Shown: positions 18,970 to 29,647 of the stretch, piece by piece
Layout of the letters: every line of letters starts with the position of its first letter
Numbering within the stretch: the first letter of the stretch is position 1
Translations under genes and position numbers: made by a program
Notes under the pieces: model-generated
The model's database searches: none
What the model saw: the letters and a program-made list of their open reading frames with translations, nothing else
What the model was told of the DNA's origin: nothing
Source of the DNA: Ensifer canadensis
Lineage (GTDB): Bacteria > Pseudomonadota > Alphaproteobacteria > Rhizobiales > Rhizobiaceae
Assembly (NCBI RefSeq): GCF_017488845.2
Contig: NZ_CP083370.1
Coordinates: forward strand, 3,879,001-3,943,000
Length of the DNA stretch: 64,000 bases
Direction of reading: 5' to 3'

Positions 18970-19365
18970 TTAGACGTCGTCGTCGTCGTCGGACACGCCG
19001 ATGAGGTCGCTCATGTCGTCGTCGTCGTCTTCGTCGTCGGTCTGCAGGAAGGTATCGTCGTCGTCGCCGTCGATCTCTACCTCGTCGTCGCCCAGATCCG
19101 GAATCTCGTCGCCGCCGGCTGCTTCGTCGTCAGCTTCCTCGAGCGATACGAGTTCGACTTCCGTGTTCTCGGTGTCGACTTCAGCGACGTCCTCTTCCTC
19201 TTCCTTCTCGAGCACCTTGGCAACCGAGGTTTCTTCGAAGAAGGACAGCGGGTAGGACTTGCCGCTGTAGGGGGAAACGATCGGATCACGGTTCAGATCG
19301 TAGAATTTGCGCCCCGTTTCCGGGTCAATGCGCTTTGTTCCGAGTTCCGCTTTTGCCACAGTCAA
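18970..19365 (-). CDS. TIGR02300 family (FYDLN acid domain) protein
   Basis: A 131-residue alphaproteobacterial protein. The N-terminus (MTVAKAELGTKRIDPETG, then KFYDLNRDPIVSPYSG) is the defining FYDLN domain, and the rest is extremely acidic with Asp runs, encoded by gtc/cgt trinucleotide repeats when read on the plus strand. The first part resembles a zinc-ribbon-like domain lacking cysteines. Function is unknown. It is divergent from aroA, which is the usual rhizobial neighbourhood. Confidence 0.93.
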   Translation of the reverse strand: MTVAKAELGTKRIDPETGRKFYDLNRDPIVSPYSGKSYPLSFFEETSVAKVLEKEEEEDVAEVDTENTEVELVSLEEADDEAAGGDEIPDLGDDEVEIDGDDDDTFLQTDDEDDDDDMSDLIGVSDDDDDV

Positions 19366-19589
19366 AGCCTCTTGAATGGCCGGCCGAACCGGCGCTTGCC
19401 GGAAAGCCGGCGGGTGGAAAGGATATCAAGCCTATGATGATTAGCCGGTCCCCATAATCATCTTGGCCGCATCTGTCAAAGATAAAACTCGAAAGCCCTG
19501 CGCCGCCTGCTTTTTCTTGCGCCCGGGAGGATGATCGCGCAATCGCATTGTGTTAGGCAACGCAACGGAAGGTGGTCGCGCCTCCGTAG

Positions 19590-20987
<1,398 letters not shown>

Positions 20988-21068
20988 TGCATCGGTAAAA
21001 TCCTAAAGGCCGGCGCGACCCGTCGGTAACGACCATCGGCTATGGTTTGACTGGTTGAGGATATGCCT

Positions 21069-21653
21069 ATGTCGGTGGACGATCGATTCAAACTGGTACG
21101 CCGCCATGATGACGGCAGGATAAGCTATCGGCAAAATTTGCGAGCGCCCGCGGTTGTCGTTACGGAAGACGAGCTCGATGAGCTGAGCCGGTTGACTGGG
21201 AAGTGCTGGGTGGTGCCCATTGCTTTCTTCCTTTTCGCGGCGCCTCTCTTTGGCCTTTGGGCGAAGCAACCTGCAATACCCGTCGTTTTCGTTGTGTTTG
21301 CTGTCGTGGTGAGCGCAGGGGTTATTGTCACTGCCCGACAGCGGTTACGAGAAATTTTGGCGAATGCGCCGCGCCATATTGAGAGTGGTCCACTATCGGT
21401 GCAGCCATCGACCCTCGAGTACGTTCGGGAACTTTGGTTCGACGACAAAATGACGATGCTATGCGGCATCGTTTTGTCCGGAATGGTTTTTTTCACCTAC
21501 GCTACTGTTGTCATCGCCAAGATCGTCGGCCATCCGGACTTCGTCGATAAAGGTGGCAGCTCGATAAAAGCCGCCGCACTGGCCATCGTCTCGGGATACG
21601 TGCTGCGCGTCCATCTCAAGGCGTGGCGCCGCGGAAAAAAGGAAAGAAATTAG
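21069..21653 (+). CDS. Modular membrane protein, one module, unknown function
   Basis: A 194-residue protein with about four predicted membrane helices. It starts with a short soluble part containing RRHDDGRISYRQNL and VVVTEDELDELSR, then two helices (WVVPIAFFLFAAPLFGLW, PVVFVVFAVVVSAGVIV), a basic segment ending LREILANAPR, and a second helix pair. The same D-G-x-[IV]-x-Y ... two helices ... R-x-R ... AP arrangement occurs twice in the next gene. ATG 21069, eight bases after GAGG, is preferred over 21063. It begins 81 bases after aroA, inside the normally compact aroA-cmk-rpsA block. No known family recognised. Confidence 0.7.
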   Translation: MSVDDRFKLVRRHDDGRISYRQNLRAPAVVVTEDELDELSRLTGKCWVVPIAFFLFAAPLFGLWAKQPAIPVVFVVFAVVVSAGVIVTARQRLREILANAPRHIESGPLSVQPSTLEYVRELWFDDKMTMLCGIVLSGMVFFTYATVVIAKIVGHPDFVDKGGSSIKAAALAIVSGYVLRVHLKAWRRGKKERN

Positions 21654-21766
21654 TAATCCTCTAGGTGCATTGAATGGTGATTGCAGCCTGGACGTGCGGC
21701 CGAATGGCCTTCTGACGTGTGTCGAGGCGTGGCACCGGCCTATGCGCCGTTTGAGGAGAAGATTTC

Positions 21767-22720
21767 ATGTTTGACCGCGGCTTGAATTGGGAGAAACGAG
21801 AGGACGGAACGATCCTCTATCGCCGGTCGCCTTCCGGGCCGACGTTTATCATCGATGAGCAGACACTCGGCCGCATCGTGCGGTTTAGGTTCATGATCCC
21901 GCTTGTGTCGTTCCTGACCTTGATTCCAACGGTTGTGCTCGGCGTTTTCGCGGGCCATGGAGAGGTCTCGCTTGCGATACCTGTCGCCGCGCTTCTTTTT
22001 GGGGTGGCGGCCTTCTACCTCTATTTCCGCCGCACAGAGCGTCGGATCGAATGGATGCTTGCGGGAGCCAGACGATCATCCCAGGCGCCCGAGCCGTTCA
22101 AACCGCAGCGCAATGCCCGGAACTGGAAGACGCTGGATGACGGCTCGGTTTTCTATTGGCCGCGGAACTGGCCGAACCCGGTAATGCTGACCGCGAAACA
22201 GTTTGCGTCGATTGGAGTCGACAACGGGTATGGCTTTTGTGCGCTGTTTGTTAGCGTCATTATTGCCGTGTTGGCGGATGGCTACCGTTGGGCCGGCGGA
22301 CTAAACAATGGCGCCGCAAGCGTCATTGCCGTTGCCCTGATTTCGTTCAATGTGCTTTTCATTGCAAGGATACGCCGAACGCGGCAACGCATGCTGGATC
22401 GCGCGCCGCTCGCACCTGTTGTATCGGGATTGAATCCACCGCTGAAGTTACTCGATTTTGCGCGCCTGATCAGAATGAAACTGGTTCGGGGTTCAAGGGG
22501 TATGCTCTTGTTCTGGCTTTTGGTTGCCGTGTTCGGGCTTTTCCAAAGCGTGCAAACCTTGTCTGACCTCTTTGGCGGCGTTAGGGTCTATTGGGATAAG
22601 GGAAAGTCGTTTCCGGTAGGCCCGGTTCTGCCTTCGCTGGCTTTTGTCGGTAGCCTGTTGCTGGCCATGGTGAATGTATCTGCGATCGTCATGCGCGCGA
22701 GGTCTGCCGGCAAAGGGTGA
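21767..22720 (+). CDS. Modular membrane protein, two modules, unknown function
   Basis: A 317-residue protein with an internal duplication. Module 1 has KREDGTILYRRSPSGP, TFIIDEQTLG, two helices, then RRTERRIEWMLAGAR. Module 2 has LDDGSVFYWPRNWPNP, VMLTAKQF, two helices, then RRTRQRMLDRAPLAP. A last helix pair follows (GMLLFWLLVAVFGLFQSV and LPSLAFVGSLLLAMVNVSAI). The modules resemble the single one in the preceding gene. The ATG follows TTTGAGGAGAAG. cmk starts 77 bases downstream. Base composition is visibly less GC-rich than in aroA or cmk, consistent with later arrival. No known family recognised. Confidence 0.72.
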   Translation: MFDRGLNWEKREDGTILYRRSPSGPTFIIDEQTLGRIVRFRFMIPLVSFLTLIPTVVLGVFAGHGEVSLAIPVAALLFGVAAFYLYFRRTERRIEWMLAGARRSSQAPEPFKPQRNARNWKTLDDGSVFYWPRNWPNPVMLTAKQFASIGVDNGYGFCALFVSVIIAVLADGYRWAGGLNNGAASVIAVALISFNVLFIARIRRTRQRMLDRAPLAPVVSGLNPPLKLLDFARLIRMKLVRGSRGMLLFWLLVAVFGLFQSVQTLSDLFGGVRVYWDKGKSFPVGPVLPSLAFVGSLLLAMVNVSAIVMRARSAGKG

Positions 22721-22797
22721 CGGAGCATCGGATGAGCATGGATTCGCCTGCGAATTTGATCTAAAGGCCAGCAACAACATCGATTGCAGGACCACCT

Positions 22798-23433
22798 ATG
22801 ATCATCATCGCCATCGACGGACCCGCAGCGGCAGGCAAGGGCACGCTCTCGCGCCAGATCGCCGAAGAGTACGGCTTTCACCACCTCGATACCGGGTTGA
22901 CCTACCGCGCCACGGCGAAGGCGCTGCTTGATGCCGGCCTGCCGCTCGACGATGAGGCGGTGGCCGAACGCATGGCGCTGAATGTCGAACTGGCAGGCCT
23001 CGATCGCTCTGTGCTGTCGGCACACGCGATCGGCGAGGCGGCGTCGAAGATTGCCGTCATGCCGGCCGTGCGTCGCGCGCTGGTCGAGGCGCAGAGGGCG
23101 TTTTCGAGGAAAGAGCCGGGCACCGTGCTCGACGGTCGCGATATCGGCACCGTCGTCTGCCCGGATGCGGCGGTGAAGCTCTATGTCACCGCATCGCCGG
23201 AAGTGCGCGCGAAACGCCGCTATGACGAGATCGTCGGCAACGGCGCCGCCGCCGATTACGCGGCGATCTTCGACGATGTGAAGAAGCGCGACGAGCGCGA
23301 TATGGGTCGGGCCGACAGTCCTTTGCGCCCCGCCGACGACGCGCACTTGCTTGATACGTCTGAAATGAGTATAGAGGCGGCGTTTCAGTCCGCGAAGTCT
23401 TTGATCGATGCGGCCCTGATCAAGAAGATCTGA
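22798..23433 (+). CDS. cmk: Cytidylate kinase
   Basis: Phosphorylates CMP and dCMP with ATP in nucleotide salvage and recycling. The 211-residue protein has the P-loop [11 protein letters not shown], the [11 protein letters not shown] substrate region (Tyr-Arg), the [12 protein letters not shown] motif typical of bacterial CMP kinases, and the lid [13 protein letters not shown]. It ends 168 bases before rpsA, the usual cmk-rpsA order. Confidence 0.96.
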   Translation: MIIIAIDGPAAAGKGTLSRQIAEEYGFHHLDTGLTYRATAKALLDAGLPLDDEAVAERMALNVELAGLDRSVLSAHAIGEAASKIAVMPAVRRALVEAQRAFSRKEPGTVLDGRDIGTVVCPDAAVKLYVTASPEVRAKRRYDEIVGNGAAADYAAIFDDVKKRDERDMGRADSPLRPADDAHLLDTSEMSIEAAFQSAKSLIDAALIKKI

Positions 23434-23600
23434 AGAAGAGCCTTTTCGCGACACTGTCAGGATCGCTCTTCTTGCATAAGCCTGAAATTCCGTCCACGCG
23501 CCGGATTGTCCCTTTGATGGGGCGGACTGGGTTCAGGCCTGTTCAACACCAACCCCCGGCGCATGTGCGTCTCTCATTTAGAGATGCATCAGGAGATTCC

Positions 23601-25307
23601 ATGTCTGCTACCAACCCAACCCGTGATGATTTCGCAGCGCTTCTCGAAGAATCCTTCGCGAAGACCGATCTTGCCGAAGGCTATGTTGCCAAGGGCATCG
23701 TCACGGCCATCGAAAAGGACGTCGCCGTTGTCGACGTCGGTCTGAAGGTCGAAGGCCGCATCGCTCTGAAGGAATTCGGCGCGAAGGCCAAGGACGGCTC
23801 GCTCAAGGTCGGCGACGAAGTCGAAGTCTACGTTGAGCGCATCGAAAACGCGCTTGGCGAAGCTGTTCTCTCGCGCGAAAAGGCTCGCCGCGAAGAAAGC
23901 TGGATGCGCCTGGAAGTGAAGTTCGAAGCCGGCGAACGCGTCGAAGGCATCATCTTCAACCAGGTCAAGGGTGGCTTCACCGTCGATCTCGACGGCGCCG
24001 TCGCCTTCCTGCCGCGTTCGCAGGTCGACATCCGTCCGATCCGCGACGTGACCCCGCTGATGCACAACCCGCAGCCCTTCGAAATCCTCAAGATGGACAA
24101 GCGTCGCGGCAACATCGTCGTTTCGCGTCGTACCGTTCTGGAAGAATCCCGTGCTGAACAGCGTTCTGAAATCGTTCAGAACCTTGAAGAAGGCCAGGTT
24201 GTCGAAGGCGTCGTCAAGAACATCACCGATTACGGTGCGTTCGTCGACCTCGGCGGCATCGACGGTCTGCTCCATGTCACCGACATGGCATGGCGCCGCG
24301 TGAACCATCCGTCGGAGATCCTGAACATCGGCCAGCAGGTCAAGGTTCAGATCATCCGTATCAACCAGGAAACCCACCGCATCTCGCTCGGCATGAAACA
24401 GCTCGAGTCGGATCCGTGGGATGGCATCGGTGCGAAGTATCCGGTTGGCAAGAAGATCTCGGGTACCGTCACGAACATCACCGACTACGGTGCGTTCGTC
24501 GAGCTGGAGCCGGGCATCGAAGGCCTGATCCACATCTCCGAAATGTCCTGGACCAAGAAGAACGTACACCCCGGCAAGATCCTGTCCACGAGCCAGGAAG
24601 TCGACGTTGTCGTTCTCGAAGTCGATCCGACCAAGCGTCGTATCTCGCTCGGCCTCAAGCAGACGCTCGAGAACCCGTGGCAGGCATTCGCGCATAGCCA
24701 TCCGGCTGGCACCGAAGTTGAAGGCGAAGTCAAGAACAAGACCGAATTCGGCCTGTTCATCGGCCTCGACGGCGACGTTGACGGCATGGTGCACCTTTCC
24801 GACCTCGACTGGAACCGTCCGGGCGAGCAGGTCATCGAAGAGTTCAACAAGGGCGACGTCGTTCGCGCCGTTGTTCTCGACGTCGACGTCGACAAGGAGC
24901 GCATCTCGCTCGGTATCAAGCAGCTCGGCAAGGATGCAGTTGGCGACGCCGCTGCTTCGGGCGAACTGCGCAAGAACGCTGTTGTTTCGGCCGAGATCAT
25001 CGCCGTCAACGACGGTGGTATCGAAGTGAAGCTCGTCAACCACGAGGACATCACTGCGTTCATCCGCCGCGCCGATCTGTCGCGTGACCGTGACGAACAG
25101 CGTCCGGAGCGTTTCTCGGTTGGCCAGGTTGTCGACGCACGCGTCACCAACTTCTCCAAGAAGGACCGCAAGATCCAGCTGTCGATCAAGGCTCTGGAAA
25201 TCGCGGAAGAGAAGGAAGCCGTTGCTCAGTTCGGTTCGTCCGACTCGGGCGCTTCGCTTGGCGACATTCTCGGCGCCGCTCTGAAGAACCGCCAGACCAA
25301 CGAGTAA
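23601..25307 (+). CDS. rpsA: 30S ribosomal protein S1
   Basis: Large mRNA-binding ribosomal protein needed for initiation on most messages. The 568 residues from ATG 23601 (AGGAG upstream) contain six S1-type OB folds, the central ones easily seen by the repeated pattern VKNITDYGAFVDLGGIDGLLH / VTNITDYGAFVELEPGIEGLIH (given in part) / KTEFGLFIGLDGDVDGMVH. The frame is open back to 23472, but the upstream codons lack S1 character. A bidirectional terminator follows by 24 bases. Confidence 0.97.
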   Translation: MSATNPTRDDFAALLEESFAKTDLAEGYVAKGIVTAIEKDVAVVDVGLKVEGRIALKEFGAKAKDGSLKVGDEVEVYVERIENALGEAVLSREKARREESWMRLEVKFEAGERVEGIIFNQVKGGFTVDLDGAVAFLPRSQVDIRPIRDVTPLMHNPQPFEILKMDKRRGNIVVSRRTVLEESRAEQRSEIVQNLEEGQVVEGVVKNITDYGAFVDLGGIDGLLHVTDMAWRRVNHPSEILNIGQQVKVQIIRINQETHRISLGMKQLESDPWDGIGAKYPVGKKISGTVTNITDYGAFVELEPGIEGLIHISEMSWTKKNVHPGKILSTSQEVDVVVLEVDPTKRRISLGLKQTLENPWQAFAHSHPAGTEVEGEVKNKTEFGLFIGLDGDVDGMVHLSDLDWNRPGEQVIEEFNKGDVVRAVVLDVDVDKERISLGIKQLGKDAVGDAAASGELRKNAVVSAEIIAVNDGGIEVKLVNHEDITAFIRRADLSRDRDEQRPERFSVGQVVDARVTNFSKKDRKIQLSIKALEIAEEKEAVAQFGSSDSGASLGDILGAALKNRQTNE

Positions 25308-25330
25308 TCGTTCGCTGACGCCTGAAATGA

Positions 25331-25366
25331 AAAAGGCCCGCGGAGAGCGATCTCCGCGGGCTTTTT
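25331..25366 (+). terminator. Bidirectional terminator after rpsA
   Basis: An 11 bp stem gcccgcggaga/tctccgcgggc with loop gcga (25336-25361) is followed by ttttt and preceded by aaaaa, so it can work on both strands. Confidence 0.9.
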
Positions 25367-25560
25367 GCTTGTGAGCGTTTCGTTCGGCTGCAGTGTCCTT
25401 GGTTTTCTGGATCGCTCTTCTGAAGTCGACCCGATCTAACGCGTATCGCGATCTCTAGGATTCGCTTGCGGCACTTTCAGCTCTTGATTTGCGCACGTCG
25501 TTCTCGCAGGACCAACTGCACACTTTTGCGCGACATGCTTTCGGCGATCAGTCCGGAGGG

Positions 25561-27192
25561 TCAGCCAAGACCGCCGAGCTTGCGATAGAGTTCGTAGACA
25601 TCGGGCTCGGCGTTCCATTCGCCGCCCGTTTCACCCCTGCCGCCTTCGGTCTGCTGCTCATCTTGCGTGGCTTCGTCCCGTGCGGCTCCGCCGTCGCCCT
25701 GCGCCGCTTCGTGGTCGCCGTTCGGCTCTTCGCCGCCTTCGCCTCTGCCCTCGTCGCGCTCGCTCTTTTCCGCCTCGCTCTTCACGTCCTCAACTGCGAT
25801 CGGATAGGGGATCATAGCAAAGGGTATCGCTTCGCGCGGCAGCCCGTTTTCGATCAACCGTGCGATCGCCTGTTGCATCGCCGGGTCGTCCGTCGGCCTC
25901 TGGGCGCGCTGGACGGCGGTGGCGCCCGCCGGGCCTGGTGGCTCCGTCTGGTCTTCCGCAACGCTCAGGGCGGCAAGCTCAGCGCCTGCAGCCGTATCGC
26001 GGGGGCGGAGCGGGTTTGCGCGGCCCGGCTCCGTGCCATCCGTCTCTGTATGGCTCGCTGCTGCGTCGGCTTCGGCGCTTTCGAGTTCGGGTGCGATCCC
26101 TTCGGGTCGGTCGGCGCCTGCAGGTTCTCCCGGCAGGCCGAGCGTATCGCGCACGATCGTCTTCAGCGCGTCCGAAAGCGCGCGGTCCGTACGGCTCTCG
26201 TTGCCGCGCGTCGTTGCCCTGTCGTTCTGCAGCTGATCCTCGCCGTCGCGCAGCGGGCCATAGGTGCCGTCTGGCTCCTCGCCTTCGTCGGTGTGGCCAG
26301 CCTCGGTGCCCGCATCCGTCCGGGCGGTGCCGTTGCGCAGCTCTGCTTCCTTGGCCTTTGCGGGCAAATCGGTATCGTCAGCCGCGGCGGCAGGGTGCGG
26401 CGACGCATTTTCCTCATCATCGACCGCTGCCTTGCCGGTAACAACCTCCGGATCGACGAGTTCGGGGTCGGTGTCGCCATTGATGATGGCGGCCAGGGCT
26501 TCGATCTCGGGGCCATCAAGCGAAGGCAGCCTGCCGGGCATCGCTCTCGGTTCTCCCCGCTCTGGCGAAGTCTGAGGCCGAACCGTTGCTGCGTCTTCAG
26601 CAGGTGGTGTCGCGTCCATCTCCTCCGATGCGAGACTCGACGTGTCACTCTCGCTGCCGACGCCAAAAGTTTTTTTCAGCGCGGTCTGCAGCATGGCGAC
26701 CTCGCTTGCAGCCGGTGCGCTGGCGGCGGCCAGATGCAGCGGGATGGCTGGCTGCAGGGATGGGTTGCTGAGGCCGGGCAATGCGGCGCCCATGGAGGGT
26801 GGCGCCGCACCATTTCGGATGGCCGGCAGGTCTGCAAGGACACCGACCCGTAGCGCCAGGCTGCGACCGCCCAGTTGCCGCTCAAGCGCCAGGCGTTCCG
26901 GCATCGGCATCGATTCAAGAAAGGTGACGAGCCGTCGCACGAAGTCGCGCCCGCCTTCCTGTGGCAGCGGCGGGAATTTCAGGATGCGGGCAAGGTCCTC
27001 CATCAGCCGCACAAGCGCGTCCTTGGATAGGATCTCGCGGCCTGCGAGATGCCGGGTCAGCGCGTCGAGGACCTTCTGGATCGCTTCGCCGCGCTGGGCG
27101 GCAGTAAGAGGCGCTGCCGGTTGTTGGGGCCGAGCGCTTGCCTCCTCGGCAAGTCCGGTCGCGGTTTTGACCGTGAGAATGGATGTCAGCAT
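25561..27192 (-). CDS. Large acidic protein of unknown function
   Basis: A 543-residue hypothetical protein from ATG 27192, with GAGGGAGA upstream. Residues 30-110 look helical and folded (AIQKVLDALTRHLAGREILS, LVRLMEDLARILKFPPLP, FVRRLVTFLESMPMPERLAL). The long middle and C-terminal parts are rich in Glu, Asp, Pro, Ala and Thr and appear disordered, closing with YELYRKLGGLG. A short ordered stretch near 455-480 includes MQQAIARLIENGLPREAIPF. No signal peptide or membrane segment is seen. No family recognised. An open extension to 27270 lacks a ribosome site. Confidence 0.65.
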   Translation of the reverse strand: MLTSILTVKTATGLAEEASARPQQPAAPLTAAQRGEAIQKVLDALTRHLAGREILSKDALVRLMEDLARILKFPPLPQEGGRDFVRRLVTFLESMPMPERLALERQLGGRSLALRVGVLADLPAIRNGAAPPSMGAALPGLSNPSLQPAIPLHLAAASAPAASEVAMLQTALKKTFGVGSESDTSSLASEEMDATPPAEDAATVRPQTSPERGEPRAMPGRLPSLDGPEIEALAAIINGDTDPELVDPEVVTGKAAVDDEENASPHPAAAADDTDLPAKAKEAELRNGTARTDAGTEAGHTDEGEEPDGTYGPLRDGEDQLQNDRATTRGNESRTDRALSDALKTIVRDTLGLPGEPAGADRPEGIAPELESAEADAAASHTETDGTEPGRANPLRPRDTAAGAELAALSVAEDQTEPPGPAGATAVQRAQRPTDDPAMQQAIARLIENGLPREAIPFAMIPYPIAVEDVKSEAEKSERDEGRGEGGEEPNGDHEAAQGDGGAARDEATQDEQQTEGGRGETGGEWNAEPDVYELYRKLGGLG

Positions 27193-27552
27193 TCTGGTCT
27201 CCCTCTCGCTTGACCCTCGCGTTGGCGCGCGGCCGTTGACAGCCGGCATCCGCATTTCACGCCGTTCCACGGATCACCTCGACCGTCCGTCGGGCAGGTT
27301 GTCACTTCGGTTCGGGCTGGCGCCTCATGCGCGTCTCGGCCAACCGGCCAGACCTGCCGCAGCTAAGGTGCGGATACGGGAATCGGCATGATGCTTCGAG
27401 ACAGGTTTATGAAATCTTAACCATGCGATGGGGTGCGACGGAGGTCGCAGTGCCTTGTCGCCTGGGCGCGCAAAGACCCGTTGCCGCACGAACCCTTTGC
27501 ATCGCGACCGATCCGGCGGCAAGATGCACGCTGCAACCGCAGTTGCGCGTGT
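27193..27552. other. Intergenic region upstream of the acidic protein gene
   Basis: About 360 bases with no supported gene. Together with the RIME that follows it separates two divergently read genes and should contain the promoter of the minus-strand one. Confidence 0.35.
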
Positions 27553-27657
27553 TACTGCATGTTTCCTTAAATCCTATTCGATTTAAGGATAAAAACATGC
27601 AGCAATTCAAAGTGCTACAGCGACCTTTGCGCGTCCAATAAGACGCGCGGCGCTGTA
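27553..27657 (+). repeat. RIME-like element, TA flanked
   Basis: A 105 bp copy with palindrome A (ccttaaatc...gatttaagg, arms actgcatgttt/aaacatgca), linker gcaattcaaagtg and palindrome B (ctacagcg...cgcgtccaataagacgcg...cgctgtag). TA is present at both ends. Confidence 0.85.
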
Positions 27658-27700
27658 GTCAACGCGTGGCGCTATCCGTGTTGGAGCCATGGAGTTTCGG

Positions 27701-28033
27701 ATGACCGTTCGCCCTCCAAGATCCCCGAACCCCTCCTATTCGGCTGCGGGTGCCCTCAGCGCTCTCGAATACGAATTGCTTTCGGAGCGTGCCGACGCGC
27801 TCGGGCGGCATGGCCTCAAGGTCGAAAAGGCGATCGCGGCATTGCAGGCGCTCGAGCGGAATGAAACGACGCCGGAGCTGCGCGAGCGGTTGCTCGACGA
27901 TGCGGCTGACGCGGTCTGGGCGTTTTTTATCCAGCGCGAGATCTGCGGCCTGCGCGATAGCCGCGACGCTATCCGGCGCTATGGCATACCCAACCAGGTC
28001 ATGGCCCGGCTGGGTATCGTCCGTCGGAAATGA
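27701..28033 (+). CDS. Conserved hypothetical protein, DUF6665-like
   Basis: A 110-residue, mostly helical cytoplasmic protein. Its pattern (ALEYELLSERADALGRHGLK, AADAVWAFFIQREICGLRD and RRYGIPNQVMARLG) matches my recollection of the rhizobial DUF6665 family, which I cannot check here. ATG 27701 lies six bases after GGAG and is preferred over ATG 27689. It abuts the convergent gene at 28034. Function unknown. Confidence 0.7.
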   Translation: MTVRPPRSPNPSYSAAGALSALEYELLSERADALGRHGLKVEKAIAALQALERNETTPELRERLLDDAADAVWAFFIQREICGLRDSRDAIRRYGIPNQVMARLGIVRRK

Positions 28034-28810
28034 TCAGGCGGCGATAAACGTCTGGCTGGCGAGGCTGTAGCGACCGATCTCGTCGATCCGAACCGGCAGC
28101 GGGCGCTCGGCTTCGGCCTCGCGCGCGTCTTGCACGTCTTCCAGATTGTCCTTGGCCTGAAGCGCTTGTAACTCTTTCTGCTGCTCGGCGAGTGTCTCGG
28201 TGTCGGTGACGCGAGTCAGGTCACCAGTCAGGCTGTCCAGTTGCAGTTCGTCCAGCGACTTCGCCTCTGCAGCATCTGCAAGACGCTGTATCGCCTTCGT
28301 AGCGCCGTTGCTTTGGCCGGTGTTCGCAGACCCCTTGCTGTCGAGAGCCTCGTCCAGCTTCTTGCCCCGGCTGCCCTCGGGGTCCTTGATCGCCTCGATC
28401 AGTTCGTTCAGCGAGACATCGATATCCGTCAGCCCCAGCTTCTTTTCGATGTCACGAACGGTTGCCGGTGGCAGGTCCTCGACGATCTTTGACAGTGCGC
28501 TGCCAAAGGCGAAATCGGATTTGAAATCCTCTCGCTTCAGGTCGAAGAACTCGCCGACTTCCCGGATGAGCACCATCCGGTTGTTATTGGCATCGTTTCC
28601 TGCCTGATTGAAGAAATGATCGTTGATCTTGGTATTGGCTGCCTTCTGGGCGTCGTCCGACTTCACCTGGGCCTTCAGGATCTTGTCGTCCTTGGTGCCT
28701 TTCGCCTTTTCGTCCTCTTCCGCCTGGCGCTTCTCGATATCCTTCAGGATCGAGCCGACCAGGTTGGTCGTCGCGGTGGCGTTGGATTGCTGGGTCGGGA
28801 GCAGCATCAT
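28034..28810 (-). CDS. Conserved hypothetical protein, helical
   Basis: A 258-residue protein from ATG 28810 (an adjacent ATG at 28807 is equally possible). It is charged and predicted helical: a KDIEKRQAEEDEKAKGTKDD segment, DLPPATVRDIEKKLGLTDID, and a Gln/Glu-rich coiled region (ETLAEQQKELQALQAKDN) near the end. No signal peptide or membrane helix is seen. No family recognised. It meets the DUF6665-like gene tail to tail with no gap. Confidence 0.6.
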   Translation of the reverse strand: MMLLPTQQSNATATTNLVGSILKDIEKRQAEEDEKAKGTKDDKILKAQVKSDDAQKAANTKINDHFFNQAGNDANNNRMVLIREVGEFFDLKREDFKSDFAFGSALSKIVEDLPPATVRDIEKKLGLTDIDVSLNELIEAIKDPEGSRGKKLDEALDSKGSANTGQSNGATKAIQRLADAAEAKSLDELQLDSLTGDLTRVTDTETLAEQQKELQALQAKDNLEDVQDAREAEAERPLPVRIDEIGRYSLASQTFIAA

Positions 28811-28943
28811 TTCATTCCGGCAAAGAGTTGCGAGCGTGATGAAACGGTATGATGGCGAGGTTAATTGCTGCTTAACCAGCCTTTCCAAGAAATTGGAGTT
28901 GGTAAAGCGGCGCAACGCCGGCGCTGCGCCGCTTGGGCGTGAC

Positions 28944-29429
28944 CTATCGATAGGGCGAGTAGCAGGCGCGATAGACACCCTGATAGGTGAGGAACCGGTT
29001 GGTTGCCGGATTGTAGGAGCGGTAGCGCGAAAGGCACCAGCTCACATGCGCGTTGGTGCCGCCGCGAACATAGTTGTCGCGGTAGTAGTAGCGCTCGCGG
29101 TAGTAGCGGCGGGGATAATTGTTGTAGTAGCCTCCATAGCCCGGTCCGAAATAGAGGCCGAAGCCCGAGCCACCATAATACGGGCCGCCCCAGCCTCCGC
29201 CGTAGTAGCCGGGGCCCCAGCCACCGCCCCATCCGCCACGCCAGCCGTTGGGATACATAACGCCTCCGTATCGCCTGTACGGGTAATATTGGGCCTTTTG
29301 GACATCGCCTTGCGCCCTGATTTGAACGTCGTGGCCTGACAGCGGCATGGCCAGGGCAGGCCCGACCGAGGTCATCAGGGAGGCGGCGGCTAAGGCGCAA
29401 CCGACAACGAAATTCCGAAATCCCGTCAT
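28944..29429 (-). CDS. BA14K family secreted protein
   Basis: A 161-residue protein with a signal peptide (FVVGCALAAASLMTSVGPALA), a Gly/Tyr/Trp-rich low-complexity middle (repeats of GGWGG and YYGG) and a C-terminal BA14K domain, seen as AHVSWCLSRYRSYNPATNRF then YQGVYRACYSPYR. The name comes from the Brucella 14 kDa immunoreactive lectin-like protein. Two Cys in the domain probably form a disulfide. ATG 29429 follows TGAGGAAAG. Probably periplasmic or surface located. Confidence 0.88.
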   Translation of the reverse strand: MTGFRNFVVGCALAAASLMTSVGPALAMPLSGHDVQIRAQGDVQKAQYYPYRRYGGVMYPNGWRGGWGGGWGPGYYGGGWGGPYYGGSGFGLYFGPGYGGYYNNYPRRYYRERYYYRDNYVRGGTNAHVSWCLSRYRSYNPATNRFLTYQGVYRACYSPYR

Positions 29430-29647
29430 GCTTTCCTCACTTTCCGAAAGGGTTGCTTTCCGGTTGTGTCCCTGCTTCACATTAGGTGTTTTTTTCTTGG
29501 TTTATTCATGGCGAAATGGTGCGGATCCGTTCGGCCGATGGCCGGATTTCCACGCCGTCTGCCGTTCGGTATAGAATGCACCGGCGCGTTTGCCATGTCA
29601 CTGTTATTCTTGCCTATTGCCGTTCGTTGGCATTCACGGAGTATAAG

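Noticed and set aside
18973..19075. gtc/cgt trinucleotide repeats that look like a tandem repeat array
   Set aside because: They encode the poly-Asp tail of the TIGR02300 protein on the minus strand.
23589..25043. A 484-codon frame opposite rpsA
   Set aside because: Antisense shadow of the repetitive S1 domains.
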